NCBI GenBank assembly: GCA_036747295.1
Contig: DAIOCN010000012.1
Span: forward strand, 1-64,000
DNA length: 64,000 nt
Reading direction: 5' to 3'
Source: UBA4736 sp002404015
Lineage (GTDB): Bacteria > Chloroflexota > Dormibacteria > Dormibacterales > Dormibacteraceae
Below the pieces are notes generated by a model. It did not search any database, was not told the origin of the DNA, and saw only the letters and a program-made list of their open reading frames with translations. Shown in pieces: positions 25,612-33,827 of this stretch (position 1 is the first letter of the stretch; each line of letters opens with the position of its first letter). The position numbers were made by a program, and so were the translations under genes.

Positions 25612-26019
25612 ATGGCAAGGTATAACCACATCGCGCTACCGCTCGTAATGGTGGTGCTTGGGGTACTGCTGATCGTGGGGTCGCTTCTCGCGACCGTAGG
25701 CACGACGCTATTTCCGTTCGACCAGTACGTCGGCACCCGAGGCTCGATCGCGGGTGTGGCATTCGGCATCGGCATCGCGACAGCCGGCGTACAGCCGGCC
25801 AGCCACCCGGCTTGGGTCCGGGCAGCGATCATCTACTGCGGCCTCGAGGTCATCTACGAGATCGTGTGGAGCCTCTTCCTGGGCATGGGCGCGTTCGGCG
25901 TGGTGCCGTTCGTGACCTCCCTGATCTTCGCCGGGCTGCTGATCTTCCTGTACCCGAACCGATCGGCGCTGATGCCCGCGAACAACACGCGGGACTACAC
26001 CTCGGCCTCGCGCGCCTGA
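25612..26019 (+). CDS. small four-helix membrane protein
   Basis: 135 residues; ATG preceded by AGGAGGAG at 9 bases. Four hydrophobic helices separated by short loops and a polar tail. No family recognised. The stop overlaps the likely start of the FAD oxidoreductase. Confidence 0.75.
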   Translation: MARYNHIALPLVMVVLGVLLIVGSLLATVGTTLFPFDQYVGTRGSIAGVAFGIGIATAGVQPASHPAWVRAAIIYCGLEVIYEIVWSLFLGMGAFGVVPFVTSLIFAGLLIFLYPNRSALMPANNTRDYTSASRA

Positions 26020-27191
26020 CGGGAGACAGCCTCCCGGTCTGGCTGGATTACGCCTACACGCCCCGGCCGCCGTTGGCCGGGGACCTCCGTTGCGAGGTCT
26101 GCGTGATCGGAGGCGGGATCGGAGGAATCGCGACCGCCTGGCACCTGGCCCGGCGGGGCGTGCGCGCGGTCGTCCTCGAGGCCTTCACGGTGGCTTCGGG
26201 CGCCACGGGCCGCAATGGCGGCTTCTTCATCGCGGGCGTGGCGCCCGCCTACGACGAATCCTGCCGCCTGTGGGGGCGGCCGCTGGCCATCCGGCGCCAT
26301 CTCGCCACCCTGGCGGCGCAGGCCGAGATGCTGGGAGCGGCCTCCCAGGTGGGCGCCCGGCAGGAGTTCCGGCTGACCGGAGTCCTGAGAGTGGCCATGG
26401 ACGCTGACGAGGCAGTGCGCCTGCGCTCCCACCACTCCGCGCTGCTGGCGGACGGCTTCCAGGGCTCGCTGGTCGGACCCGATGCGCTACCGGTCGCTCT
26501 CCAGCGGCCAGAGCGGCTGGGGCTCTTCACCGCCCACGACGGCTCGGTGCAGCCCGCCCGCTGGGTACGGGCCCTGGCTGAGGACATCCAGGTCTACGAG
26601 GGAACCAGGGTCCTGGAGCCGCCTACGGCGGAGGGGGCGGGGGTCCGCGTGGAGACGGCTCAGGGCACGGTGCTGGCGGGCTACGTGGTGGTGGCCGCCG
26701 ACGGGGGGCTGTCCGCACTGCTTCCCTCGGTGCATCGGGTGCGGCCCCGGCGCCTCAACATGCTCGCCACGGGCCCGGCGCGGCCGGGCCTCCTGCCTGT
26801 ACCCATCTACGCCAGGGATGGCTACGAGTACGCCCAGCAGCTGCCCAGTGGCCGGGTGACACTGGGCGGCTTCTCCGACCTCGACGGCGAGGCCAGCTGG
26901 ACCCAGGCGGCAGTGGTGTCGGCGCCGGTCCAGGACCGCCTCACCAGCTACCTGCGAGACGAGCTGGGGGTCTTTGCGCCGGTCACGCACCGGTGGGCGG
27001 GGATCGTGGGCTACGCCGACGACCCGGTCCCGACCTGCGGGCCCGTGCCCGGCAGCGACGGCCGGATCCTGGCCCTCGGCGGCTACAACGGGACCGGGCA
27101 CGTTCAGGCCTGGGTGGCGGCTCGGGTCGCCGCCGACCTGGTGGCCACGGGCACCAGCGTCGACGCCGACCTCTACGTCTGGCCGAACTGA
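26016..27191 (+). CDS. FAD-dependent amine/amino-acid oxidase (DAO family)
   Basis: About 391 residues. G-G-G-I-G-G-I-A-T-A-W-H-L FAD Rossmann motif near residue 28, T-G-R-N-G-G-F covalent-flavin-type region, and a C-terminal G-Y-N-G-T-G-H motif. Resembles glycine/sarcosine oxidase-like and YobN/PuuB-type enzymes. No ATG/GTG lies near the expected start; CTG at 26016 overlapping the previous stop is the best guess. Substrate unknown. Confidence 0.85.
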   Translation: MTGDSLPVWLDYAYTPRPPLAGDLRCEVCVIGGGIGGIATAWHLARRGVRAVVLEAFTVASGATGRNGGFFIAGVAPAYDESCRLWGRPLAIRRHLATLAAQAEMLGAASQVGARQEFRLTGVLRVAMDADEAVRLRSHHSALLADGFQGSLVGPDALPVALQRPERLGLFTAHDGSVQPARWVRALAEDIQVYEGTRVLEPPTAEGAGVRVETAQGTVLAGYVVVAADGGLSALLPSVHRVRPRRLNMLATGPARPGLLPVPIYARDGYEYAQQLPSGRVTLGGFSDLDGEASWTQAAVVSAPVQDRLTSYLRDELGVFAPVTHRWAGIVGYADDPVPTCGPVPGSDGRILALGGYNGTGHVQAWVAARVAADLVATGTSVDADLYVWPN

Positions 27192-27315
27192 AGGCGGGGC
27201 CGCTGAGGCCCGGCTGAACTGGCCACGGGGTCCGACTCCAGACATCCGCTCGCATACATCCGGGGTCTCGGGCGTTCTTTCAGTGAGACAAGCAGTCTCC
27301 GGGAGGTAGTCGCAG

Positions 27316-27582
27316 ATGGATCTAACCAGGGCCATGGCGCCGGAACAGCCGTTGGGCAAGGCGGTCGCCGTCCAATTCGACGCGGCCACCGGCAAGGTTT
27401 CCCGCTTCACCTGGCTGGCCGACGACCAGCCGGTCGATTGGTACCCCTCGGACGAGGCCTGGGTGGTCGACAAGGCCGCGATCGCGGAGTTCCCGGGATT
27501 CACCCATCGCGTGACCAAGCAGGCCGCCGCCGGCGATACCCGTGGCCAGAGCTACTGGCTGGTCAACTACAACAGGAGCTGA
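27316..27582 (+). CDS. hypothetical 88-residue protein
   Basis: ATG preceded by GGGAGG about 10 bases upstream. Compact soluble protein, Trp/Asp-rich centre, ending S-Y-W-L-V-N-Y-N-R. No family recognised. Confidence 0.6.
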   Translation: MDLTRAMAPEQPLGKAVAVQFDAATGKVSRFTWLADDQPVDWYPSDEAWVVDKAAIAEFPGFTHRVTKQAAAGDTRGQSYWLVNYNRS

Positions 27583-27592
27583 CCCCCCGCAG

Positions 27593-28237
27593 TTAGCCGA
27601 GCAGGTGGGTGGCGTCCGCCAGCGAGCGGACGACGACCCGCTCGTCCTTTGCGGCCAGGATCGTGATGCTCGTGTACACGGGCAGGATCGGCAGCTTGCC
27701 CCAGCCGAGTCCGAGCACGCCGGACACGTAGATGCCGATCGCGGCGTTGTGGGACACGACGACCGCGCGGCCGTCCGGCCGCAGGCCGCCGACCAGCTGC
27801 TTCATGAAGTCGGTCATCCGCGCCAGCACGGACTGCTCCGATTCGGGGAAGGGATACTGGCCGGGCTCGCCCAGCGGCGCCGAGCCGCCCTCGTCCCAGG
27901 TGGTACGGACCTCCCGCAGGCGCGGGTCCTGGCTGACCTCCAGGCCGTGGCCGGCCGCCACCGCCTGCGCCGTCTCGACGGCCCGCCGGAGGTCGGAAGA
28001 CCAGACAGCGTCAATACTGATGTCAGCCAGCCGGGCGGCCAGCCGGGCCGCCTGCTCGCGACCTACGGGGCTGAGCGGGGGGTCGACGAGTCCCGGCCCG
28101 ATCGTCTCGATGCCGGTATAGGCGTCTGCATGGCGGATCAGCCAGACCTCGCGGACCCCTTCGACGCCGACCAGGTGGCGCTCGTGAAGCCGCTCCAGCA
28201 TCTCCAGGAAGGCGGCGCTGCGCTCTTCCTGGCTCAT
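27593..28237 (-). CDS. histidine phosphatase (phosphoglycerate mutase-like)
   Basis: 214 residues from the ATG in an ATGA overlap with the P1 peptidase gene. L-I-R-H-A-D is the catalytic RHG-type loop, followed by S-D-L-R-R-A-V-E-T-A and the second His in V-V-V-S-H-N. A broad phosphatase family; coupled translation with a peptidase gives no obvious substrate. The long open frame reaching to 28765 is a shadow of the peptidase gene. Confidence 0.9.
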   Translation of the reverse strand: MSQEERSAAFLEMLERLHERHLVGVEGVREVWLIRHADAYTGIETIGPGLVDPPLSPVGREQAARLAARLADISIDAVWSSDLRRAVETAQAVAAGHGLEVSQDPRLREVRTTWDEGGSAPLGEPGQYPFPESEQSVLARMTDFMKQLVGGLRPDGRAVVVSHNAAIGIYVSGVLGLGWGKLPILPVYTSITILAAKDERVVVRSLADATHLLG

Positions 28238-29142
28238 CTCTCCTGGGAGTGGCTGACAGCCCGCTCCACGGCCGACCGCAGCGTCTCCACGGCGGCCGCC
28301 CCGAGGCTCGTCAGGTCGGCCGATTTGTCGCCCGCCGAGAGCGCGAAGACCGTGTCGCCGTCGAACATCGTGTGGACCGGGCGGATCGCCAGCGCCAGCG
28401 CGTCGTGGGCGACGGAGGCGAGCTTGCCGCACTGCTCCTTGCTGAGCGCCGCGTCCGTCGCGACCACACCCAGCGTGGTGTGGGCGCCGGCTACCGACCT
28501 GACCGGCGGCCCCACCTCGAGCAGGTGCTGCCAGGCGTCGGCGCCGCCGCCCGCCAGCACAGCGCCCTGGCGGTCGACGACGTCGCCGAACGCGTTGACC
28601 ACCGCCAGCGCCCAGACGGTCGCGCCCGACGGCAGCTGCAGCGCGGCGGTGCCCAGGCCGCCCGGCGCCGACCGCTCCCAGCCCAGCACCTTGCCGACGG
28701 TGGCCCCGGTGGCGGCCCCCACCTGGCCCTCGGCGCCAGGCTCGTCGGCCTCCGCGGCGACGCACGCCAGGTAGCCCTGCTCCGGCCCTGGGTAGGCGAT
28801 CGCGGAGCCGTTCATGAGATCGAAGATCACCGCGGCCGGGACGATGGGGACGCGGGCCCGACCTGACTGGATGCCCACCCCCCGCTCGGCCAGGTACCTC
28901 ATCACCCCATCGGCGGCCGCCAGGCCGAACGCGGAGCCGCCGCTCAGCAGCACCGCGTGCACCCGCTCCACCAGGCAGCCCGGCCGGAGCAGGTCGGTCT
29001 CCCTGGTGCCGGGCGCCGAGCCGCGCACGTCGACGCCTGCGACCGCCCCCTCAGGCCCCGCCAGCACGACCGTGCAGCCGGTCCGGTTCTCGAGGTCCGA
29101 CCAGTGGCCGATCCGGATGCCGGGGATGGCGGTGAGGGGCAC
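28234..29142 (-). CDS. P1 family (DmpA-type, S58) aminopeptidase
   Basis: 302 residues from GTG 29142, which places the family start V-P-G-I-R-x-G-H-W correctly; ATG 29193 is the longer option but overlaps the divergent gene. G-G-S-A-F-G-L and A-H-T-T-L-G-V-V-A-T-D-A, where autocleavage creates an N-terminal Thr/Ser nucleophile. Acts on N-terminal L- or D-residues or beta-peptides. Divergent from an M20 peptidase and near a dipeptide transporter. Confidence 0.88.
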   Translation of the reverse strand: MPLTAIPGIRIGHWSDLENRTGCTVVLAGPEGAVAGVDVRGSAPGTRETDLLRPGCLVERVHAVLLSGGSAFGLAAADGVMRYLAERGVGIQSGRARVPIVPAAVIFDLMNGSAIAYPGPEQGYLACVAAEADEPGAEGQVGAATGATVGKVLGWERSAPGGLGTAALQLPSGATVWALAVVNAFGDVVDRQGAVLAGGGADAWQHLLEVGPPVRSVAGAHTTLGVVATDAALSKEQCGKLASVAHDALALAIRPVHTMFDGDTVFALSAGDKSADLTSLGAAAVETLRSAVERAVSHSQER

Positions 29143-29165
29143 GGGCTGAAGGTTAGCCTTAATGC

Positions 29166-30353
29166 GTGTTAGGAGGGATCGACCGCCAAGCACTGATCTC
29201 CTTCACCCAGGAGCTGGTCAGGATCCCCAGCGTCAACCGCCCTGCGGAGGGGCTCACCGAGTACGACGCGGCCATGCTGGTGGCCGAGCAGATGCGCTCG
29301 CTGGGCTGGTCCCCGGTCGTCGAGGAGGCCGCTCCCCGGCGGCCCAACGTCTTCGCCATCCTCGAGGGCGACCGGCCAGGGCCCACGCTCCTGTTCGAAG
29401 GCCACACGGACGTGGTCACCGAGGGCGCGGCGGCGGCCTGGACGCGGGCGCCTTTCGGGGCTGAGATCTCCGAGGGCAAGCTGTACGGCCGCGGCGCCGC
29501 GGACATGAAGTCGGGCGTCGCGGCCATGATCCACGCCGCCGCGGCCATCGCTCGAGAGCCTTTCCCGGGTCGTCTGATCGTGGCCGCCCTGGCGGACGAG
29601 GAGGGCATGATGCTGGGCGTCAAGGACTTCGTGCGCCGCGGCCACGCGGCCGGCGTCGATGCCGCCATCGTGTGCGAGCCGGAGGAGCGCGAGGTTTGCA
29701 TCTCCCAGAAGGGCGCCATCCGGGTCCGGGTGCTGGCGCAGGGCCAGATGGCGCACGGCGCGATGCCTCAGCACGGCGTCAACCCGATCCCTCCTCTGGG
29801 CCGCTTCCTGGCGGCCTGCGGCGAGCTGGAGCGCGAGCTGCAGGCCGCCAACGGCGAGCATCCCTACCTGGGCTGGGACTACATAACCCCCACCGCGGTG
29901 TCGGCGGGGAGCTGGGAGCAGCTGAACGTGATCCCCGACACGGCCTGGGCCCTCCTGGACATCCGGACCACTCCCCGCACCGACCACGCCCAGCTGCTCG
30001 AGCGGCTGCGCGGCAGGCTGGAGGGGGGCCTCGACCTGGAGGTCATCGACGAGCGCCCGCCCACCCAGACCGCCGAGGACCACCCCGTGGTCGTCGCCGT
30101 CGTGGCGGCCCACGAGCGCGTGTACGGCCAGCGGCCGCGCTTCGGCGGCGTGCCAGGCACGACCGACGGCACCATCCTCTGGCGCGACGCCCGGATCCCC
30201 ATCGTCACCTACGGCCCCGGCGGCAAGTGGATCGCCCACCAGGTGGACGAGTACGTGGAGGTGGAGGAGCTGGTCCGTGCGGCCGAGGTCTACGTGGAGG
30301 CGGCCCGGCTGTTCCTCAGCGTGGGGATGGAGTCGAGCAGCAGCCGTGTGTAG
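29166..30353 (+). CDS. M20 family metallopeptidase (ArgE/DapE/ACY1-like)
   Basis: 395 residues. Metal-site motifs F-E-G-H-T-D-V-V, G-A-A-D-M-K-S-G, A-L-A-D-E-E-G, C-E-P-E and C-terminal G-T-T-D-G with a late His. A lid/dimerisation domain is inserted from about 180 to 290. Hydrolyses N-acyl amino acids or dipeptides, which fits the ABC dipeptide importer convergent to it. GTG 29166 is used, but an AGGAGG just after it could indicate a later unusual start. Confidence 0.9.
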   Translation: MLGGIDRQALISFTQELVRIPSVNRPAEGLTEYDAAMLVAEQMRSLGWSPVVEEAAPRRPNVFAILEGDRPGPTLLFEGHTDVVTEGAAAAWTRAPFGAEISEGKLYGRGAADMKSGVAAMIHAAAAIAREPFPGRLIVAALADEEGMMLGVKDFVRRGHAAGVDAAIVCEPEEREVCISQKGAIRVRVLAQGQMAHGAMPQHGVNPIPPLGRFLAACGELERELQAANGEHPYLGWDYITPTAVSAGSWEQLNVIPDTAWALLDIRTTPRTDHAQLLERLRGRLEGGLDLEVIDERPPTQTAEDHPVVVAVVAAHERVYGQRPRFGGVPGTTDGTILWRDARIPIVTYGPGGKWIAHQVDEYVEVEELVRAAEVYVEAARLFLSVGMESSSSRV

Positions 30354-31066
30354 GGGTGGCGGGGCGAGCGGAATAGCTCCCGGGTAGGGCCCTCCTCGAC
30401 CACCTCGCCGCCGTTCATCACCAGCACCCGGTCGCACATGTGGCGGACCACCGAGAGGTCGTGGGAAACCAGGACGAGGGTCAGTTGGAAGCCCACCCGG
30501 AGATCCTCGAGCAGGTTCAGGATCTGGGCCCGAACGGAGACGTCGAGGGCGCTGACGGGCTCGTCCCCGATCAGGACGCGGGGGTTGGGCGCCAGCGCCC
30601 TGGCGATCGCGATGCGCTGACGCTGGCCGCCCGAGAACTCGTGCGGGTAGCGGCGGGCGGAGTCCCTCGTCAGGCCGACCGCGTCCAGCAGCTCGTGCAG
30701 GCGCGCCTTCCGGTCACCCGGCAGGCGCATGACGCGGAGCGGCTCGACGATGATCTCGCCAACCCGCATCCGGGGATCGAGGGCGCTGGCCGGGTCCTGG
30801 AACACCACCTGGACATCCCGCGTCAGAGATCCGCCCGTGTAGACCATGCTGCCCTCGTCGGGCCGCTCGAGGCCCAGCATCAGCCTGACCAGCGTGGTCT
30901 TGCCGGACCCCGACTCGCCGACCACTCCCAGCGTCTCGCCCCGGCGCAGCTCGAAGCTCACGTCCTTGACCGCGGTGAGCGAGCGGCGCGGCTTGAAGAG
31001 GCTGGTTCGCGGCAGCTGGAACCGCTTGCTGACATGGTCGGCGCGAAACAGCACCTCCTCGCTCAC
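30290..31066 (-). CDS. dipeptide/oligopeptide ABC transporter ATP-binding protein (OppF/DppF-like)
   Basis: 258 residues: Walker A G-E-S-G-S-G-K-T-T, signature F-S-G-G-Q-R-Q-R, Walker B with L-I-G-D-E-P. Lacks the usual C-terminal oligopeptide extension, so shorter than most OppF. GTG start in a GTGA overlap with oppD. Its last 64 bases overlap the M20 gene on the other strand. Confidence 0.92.
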   Translation of the reverse strand: MSEEVLFRADHVSKRFQLPRTSLFKPRRSLTAVKDVSFELRRGETLGVVGESGSGKTTLVRLMLGLERPDEGSMVYTGGSLTRDVQVVFQDPASALDPRMRVGEIIVEPLRVMRLPGDRKARLHELLDAVGLTRDSARRYPHEFSGGQRQRIAIARALAPNPRVLIGDEPVSALDVSVRAQILNLLEDLRVGFQLTLVLVSHDLSVVRHMCDRVLVMNGGEVVEEGPTRELFRSPRHPYTRLLLDSIPTLRNSRAAST

Positions 31067-32031
31067 GGCGCCGCCTCCGGCTCGGGGACCGGGTGCCAGC
31101 AGGCGAAGGCGTGGCCGGTCCCTTCCAGGGGCGGCATCCGGGCGCAGTCCTCCTGCGCCCTCGGGCAGCGGTTCCGGAAGGGGCAGCCAGGCGGGAAATC
31201 ACCCAGGCCCGGCACCGACCCCGGGATGGCGTTCAGATGCCGGTCCGGGAGCTCGCGGTCGATGGGTGGGATCGCGTCCAGCAGCGCCCGCGTGTAGGGG
31301 TGGCGGGGCCGCTCGAAGACGTCGCTCACGCTGCCCGACTCCACGATCCGGCCCCCGTACATGACCAGCACCGCGTCACACACGTTGGCCACGACGGCCA
31401 GGTCGTGCGTGATCAGCAGCAGGGTGGAGGAGGTCTCCGTGACCAGCTCGCTCAGCAGCTTCAGGATCTGGGCCTGGACCGTCACGTCGAGAGCGGTGGT
31501 GGGCTCGTCGGCGATCAGCACGTCCGGCGTGCAGGCCATCGCCATCGCCAGCATGGCGCGCTGGCGCTGGCCGCCCGACAGCTGGTGCGGATAGGAGGCC
31601 ATCTTGTCGTCCGGGTCGGGCATCCGGACCCGCTCCAGGAGGGTCCGGGCGGCGGCGTGGGCCTCGCGGCGGCCCAGCCCGCGGTGGACCCGGAGGGGTT
31701 CCGCGACCTGCTGGCCGATCCGCATCACGGGGTTGAGCGCCGTCATCGGCTCCTGGAACACCATCGCCAGCCGGTCCCCGCGCAGCTCGCACAGATCGGC
31801 GTCGTCCATGTCGAGCAGGTCGCGCTCCTGGTACAGGACGCGGCCGCCGGCGGCGAGCCCGTCCGGCAAAAGGCCCATCAGGGCCAGCGCCGTGAGCGAC
31901 TTTCCGGAGCCCGACTCGCCGATCAGGCCGGTGCGCCGGCCGGCCGGCAGATCGAAGCTGATCCCGTGCACCGCCTCGACGGCGCCGACCCGGACGGTCA
32001 GGTTCTCGACGCGGAGCGCGGTATCGGTCAT
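31063..32031 (-). CDS. dipeptide/oligopeptide ABC transporter ATP-binding protein (OppD/DppD-like)
   Basis: 322 residues from ATG 32031. Walker A G-E-S-G-S-G-K-S, L-S-G-G-Q-R-Q-R signature, D-E-P-T Walker B, and the C-terminal oligopeptide region with Cys-rich C-P-F-R-N-R-C-P, which in OppD relatives can hold an iron-sulfur cluster. ATGA overlap with the upstream permease. Confidence 0.94.
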   Translation of the reverse strand: MTDTALRVENLTVRVGAVEAVHGISFDLPAGRRTGLIGESGSGKSLTALALMGLLPDGLAAGGRVLYQERDLLDMDDADLCELRGDRLAMVFQEPMTALNPVMRIGQQVAEPLRVHRGLGRREAHAAARTLLERVRMPDPDDKMASYPHQLSGGQRQRAMLAMAMACTPDVLIADEPTTALDVTVQAQILKLLSELVTETSSTLLLITHDLAVVANVCDAVLVMYGGRIVESGSVSDVFERPRHPYTRALLDAIPPIDRELPDRHLNAIPGSVPGLGDFPPGCPFRNRCPRAQEDCARMPPLEGTGHAFACWHPVPEPEAAP

Positions 32032-32864
32032 CCCTGCGCCGGCAGCCGCTCGACCAGCTTGGGGTCGAGGAGGTCCCGAAGGCCGTCGCCGAGCAGGTTG
32101 AAGCCCAGCACGGCGAGGGCGATGGAGAGGCCTGGCCAGAGCGCGAGGAGGGGCGCCTGGAAGAGGTAGCTCTGGGAGTCGCTCAACATTCGGCCCCACG
32201 ACGGTGTCGGCGGCGGCGTGCCCAGGCCCAGGTAGCTGAGCGCCGCCTCGGCCAGGATGGCAACCGCGAAGGCGATCGTGGCCTGCACGATCAGGACCGA
32301 GCTGATGTTGGGCAGCAGGTGGCGCCAGAAGATCCAGGCCCGGCCGCTGCCGAATGTGCGGGCGGCGGTGACGTAGTCCTGCTGCATCACCTGCAGGCCG
32401 GCGCCCCGAACGACGCGGGCGAAGACCGGGATGAAGGCGATCCCGATCGCCGCCATTGCGGTCAGCAGGCTGGGGTGGAACACCGCCGCGAAGAGCAGGG
32501 CCAGGAGGATGGCTGGAAACGCCAGCAGCACGTCGCTGACGCGCATCGTGACCTCCTCGACCGGGCCCCGGAAGAGCGCCGCCAGGCCGCCGAGCGGAAC
32601 CCCGATCCCGATCGCGATGACAACGGTCACGATGCCTACGAGCAGGGTGTTGCGCGCGCCCGCCATGATCCGGCTGAACACGTCGCGGCCCAGCTGGTCG
32701 GTGCCCAGGAGGTGCGCGCCTCCTGCCGGCCGGAAGCGCTCCGCGATCACGACGTGGGTGGGGTCGAAGGGGGTCCAGGCCAGCGAGACCAGGGCGGCCA
32801 ACACCACCAACCCGACCAGCGCCACGCCCGCGACGAGCGCCGGGGGGAGGTGGCGGGTCGTCAC
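32028..32864 (-). CDS. dipeptide ABC transporter permease (DppC-like)
   Basis: 278 residues from GTG 32864 (GTGA overlap with dppB). N-terminal helix, H-L-L-G-T-D-Q-L-G-R-D motif, five more helices and the EAA loop E-A-A-L-S-Y-L-G. The longer open frame to 33626 is antisense-frame noise over dppB. Confidence 0.93.
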   Translation of the reverse strand: MTTRHLPPALVAGVALVGLVVLAALVSLAWTPFDPTHVVIAERFRPAGGAHLLGTDQLGRDVFSRIMAGARNTLLVGIVTVVIAIGIGVPLGGLAALFRGPVEEVTMRVSDVLLAFPAILLALLFAAVFHPSLLTAMAAIGIAFIPVFARVVRGAGLQVMQQDYVTAARTFGSGRAWIFWRHLLPNISSVLIVQATIAFAVAILAEAALSYLGLGTPPPTPSWGRMLSDSQSYLFQAPLLALWPGLSIALAVLGFNLLGDGLRDLLDPKLVERLPAQG

Positions 32865-33808
32865 GAGCGGGGCCCCAGCCGGGGATCGAGCAGCCGGTAG
32901 GAGAGGTCGACCAGGAAGTTGACGACCAGGACCAGCGCCGTCAGAAGCATGACCAGGTCCTGCACCACAACCAGGTCGCGGTTGCCGACCGACTGGAAGA
33001 GCAGGCGGCCCAGCCCGGGCAGGACGAAGACGTTCTCGATCACGATGGCGCCCACCAGCAGGCCGGTGAGCTGGATGCCGAGGATCGTCACGACCGGGAT
33101 GGCGGCGTTCTTGAAGCCGTGCCGGCGCAGCGCCTGCCAGCGGGTCAGGCCCTTGGCGCGGGCCGTCCGGATGTAGTCCTCGCGCTGGACGTCGATGATC
33201 GCCGAGCGGATGTAGCGCGTCAGCACGGCGCCCTGGACCAGGCCGAGGGCGAACGAGGGCAGGATCAGCGAGCGCAGGGCGGCCACGGGGTCCTCGCTCC
33301 AGTCGATGAAGCCGCCGGCCGGCAGCAGGCGCAGCTCGATCGCGAAGACGGTTGCCAGCAGGAGGCCGGCCCAGAAGGCGGGGATGGCAATGCCGCCCAG
33401 GCTGAGCGCTGAGATCAGGGCCCCGCTGAGGCGCCGGTAGCGGACCCCGGCGATCACGCCCAGGGGAACCGAGATGACCAGCGCAATGGCCCCCGAGAGC
33501 AGGGCCAGCGGGCCGCTGACGGTCAGCTTCTGCAGGATCAGCCCGCCCACCGCCGCGTGAGAGAGAAGAGAGGTCCCGAAGTCGCCGCGCAGCATCCCGC
33601 CCACCCACTGCAGGTAGCGCAGCCACTCCGGCTGGTCGAGGCCGAGCTGCTGGCGGAGCTGGGCCACGTTCTCGGCGGTCGCGTTGGTGCCAAGGATCAC
33701 GGCCGCCACGTCGCCCGGCAGCACGTTCACGACCGCGAAGACGAGGAGCGACGCCCCGACCAGGCTGGCCAGGAGGGCAGCCAGCCTGGTCGTTACGAGG
33801 ACGGCCAC
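32861..33808 (-). CDS. dipeptide ABC transporter permease (DppB-like)
   Basis: 315 residues, GTG start. First helix, then the periplasmic G-L-D-Q-P segment, six helices in all, and R-T-A-R-A-K-G-L within the coupling loop. Pairs with the DppC-like subunit. 19 bases downstream of the binding-protein gene. Confidence 0.93.
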   Translation of the reverse strand: MAVLVTTRLAALLASLVGASLLVFAVVNVLPGDVAAVILGTNATAENVAQLRQQLGLDQPEWLRYLQWVGGMLRGDFGTSLLSHAAVGGLILQKLTVSGPLALLSGAIALVISVPLGVIAGVRYRRLSGALISALSLGGIAIPAFWAGLLLATVFAIELRLLPAGGFIDWSEDPVAALRSLILPSFALGLVQGAVLTRYIRSAIIDVQREDYIRTARAKGLTRWQALRRHGFKNAAIPVVTILGIQLTGLLVGAIVIENVFVLPGLGRLLFQSVGNRDLVVVQDLVMLLTALVLVVNFLVDLSYRLLDPRLGPRS

Positions 33809-33827
33809 GGCTCAGGTCCCAAGCAGG

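Noticed and set aside
25812..26015. Upstream extension of the FAD oxidase frame
   Set aside because: Entirely covered by the well-supported membrane protein gene at 25612-26019 in another frame.
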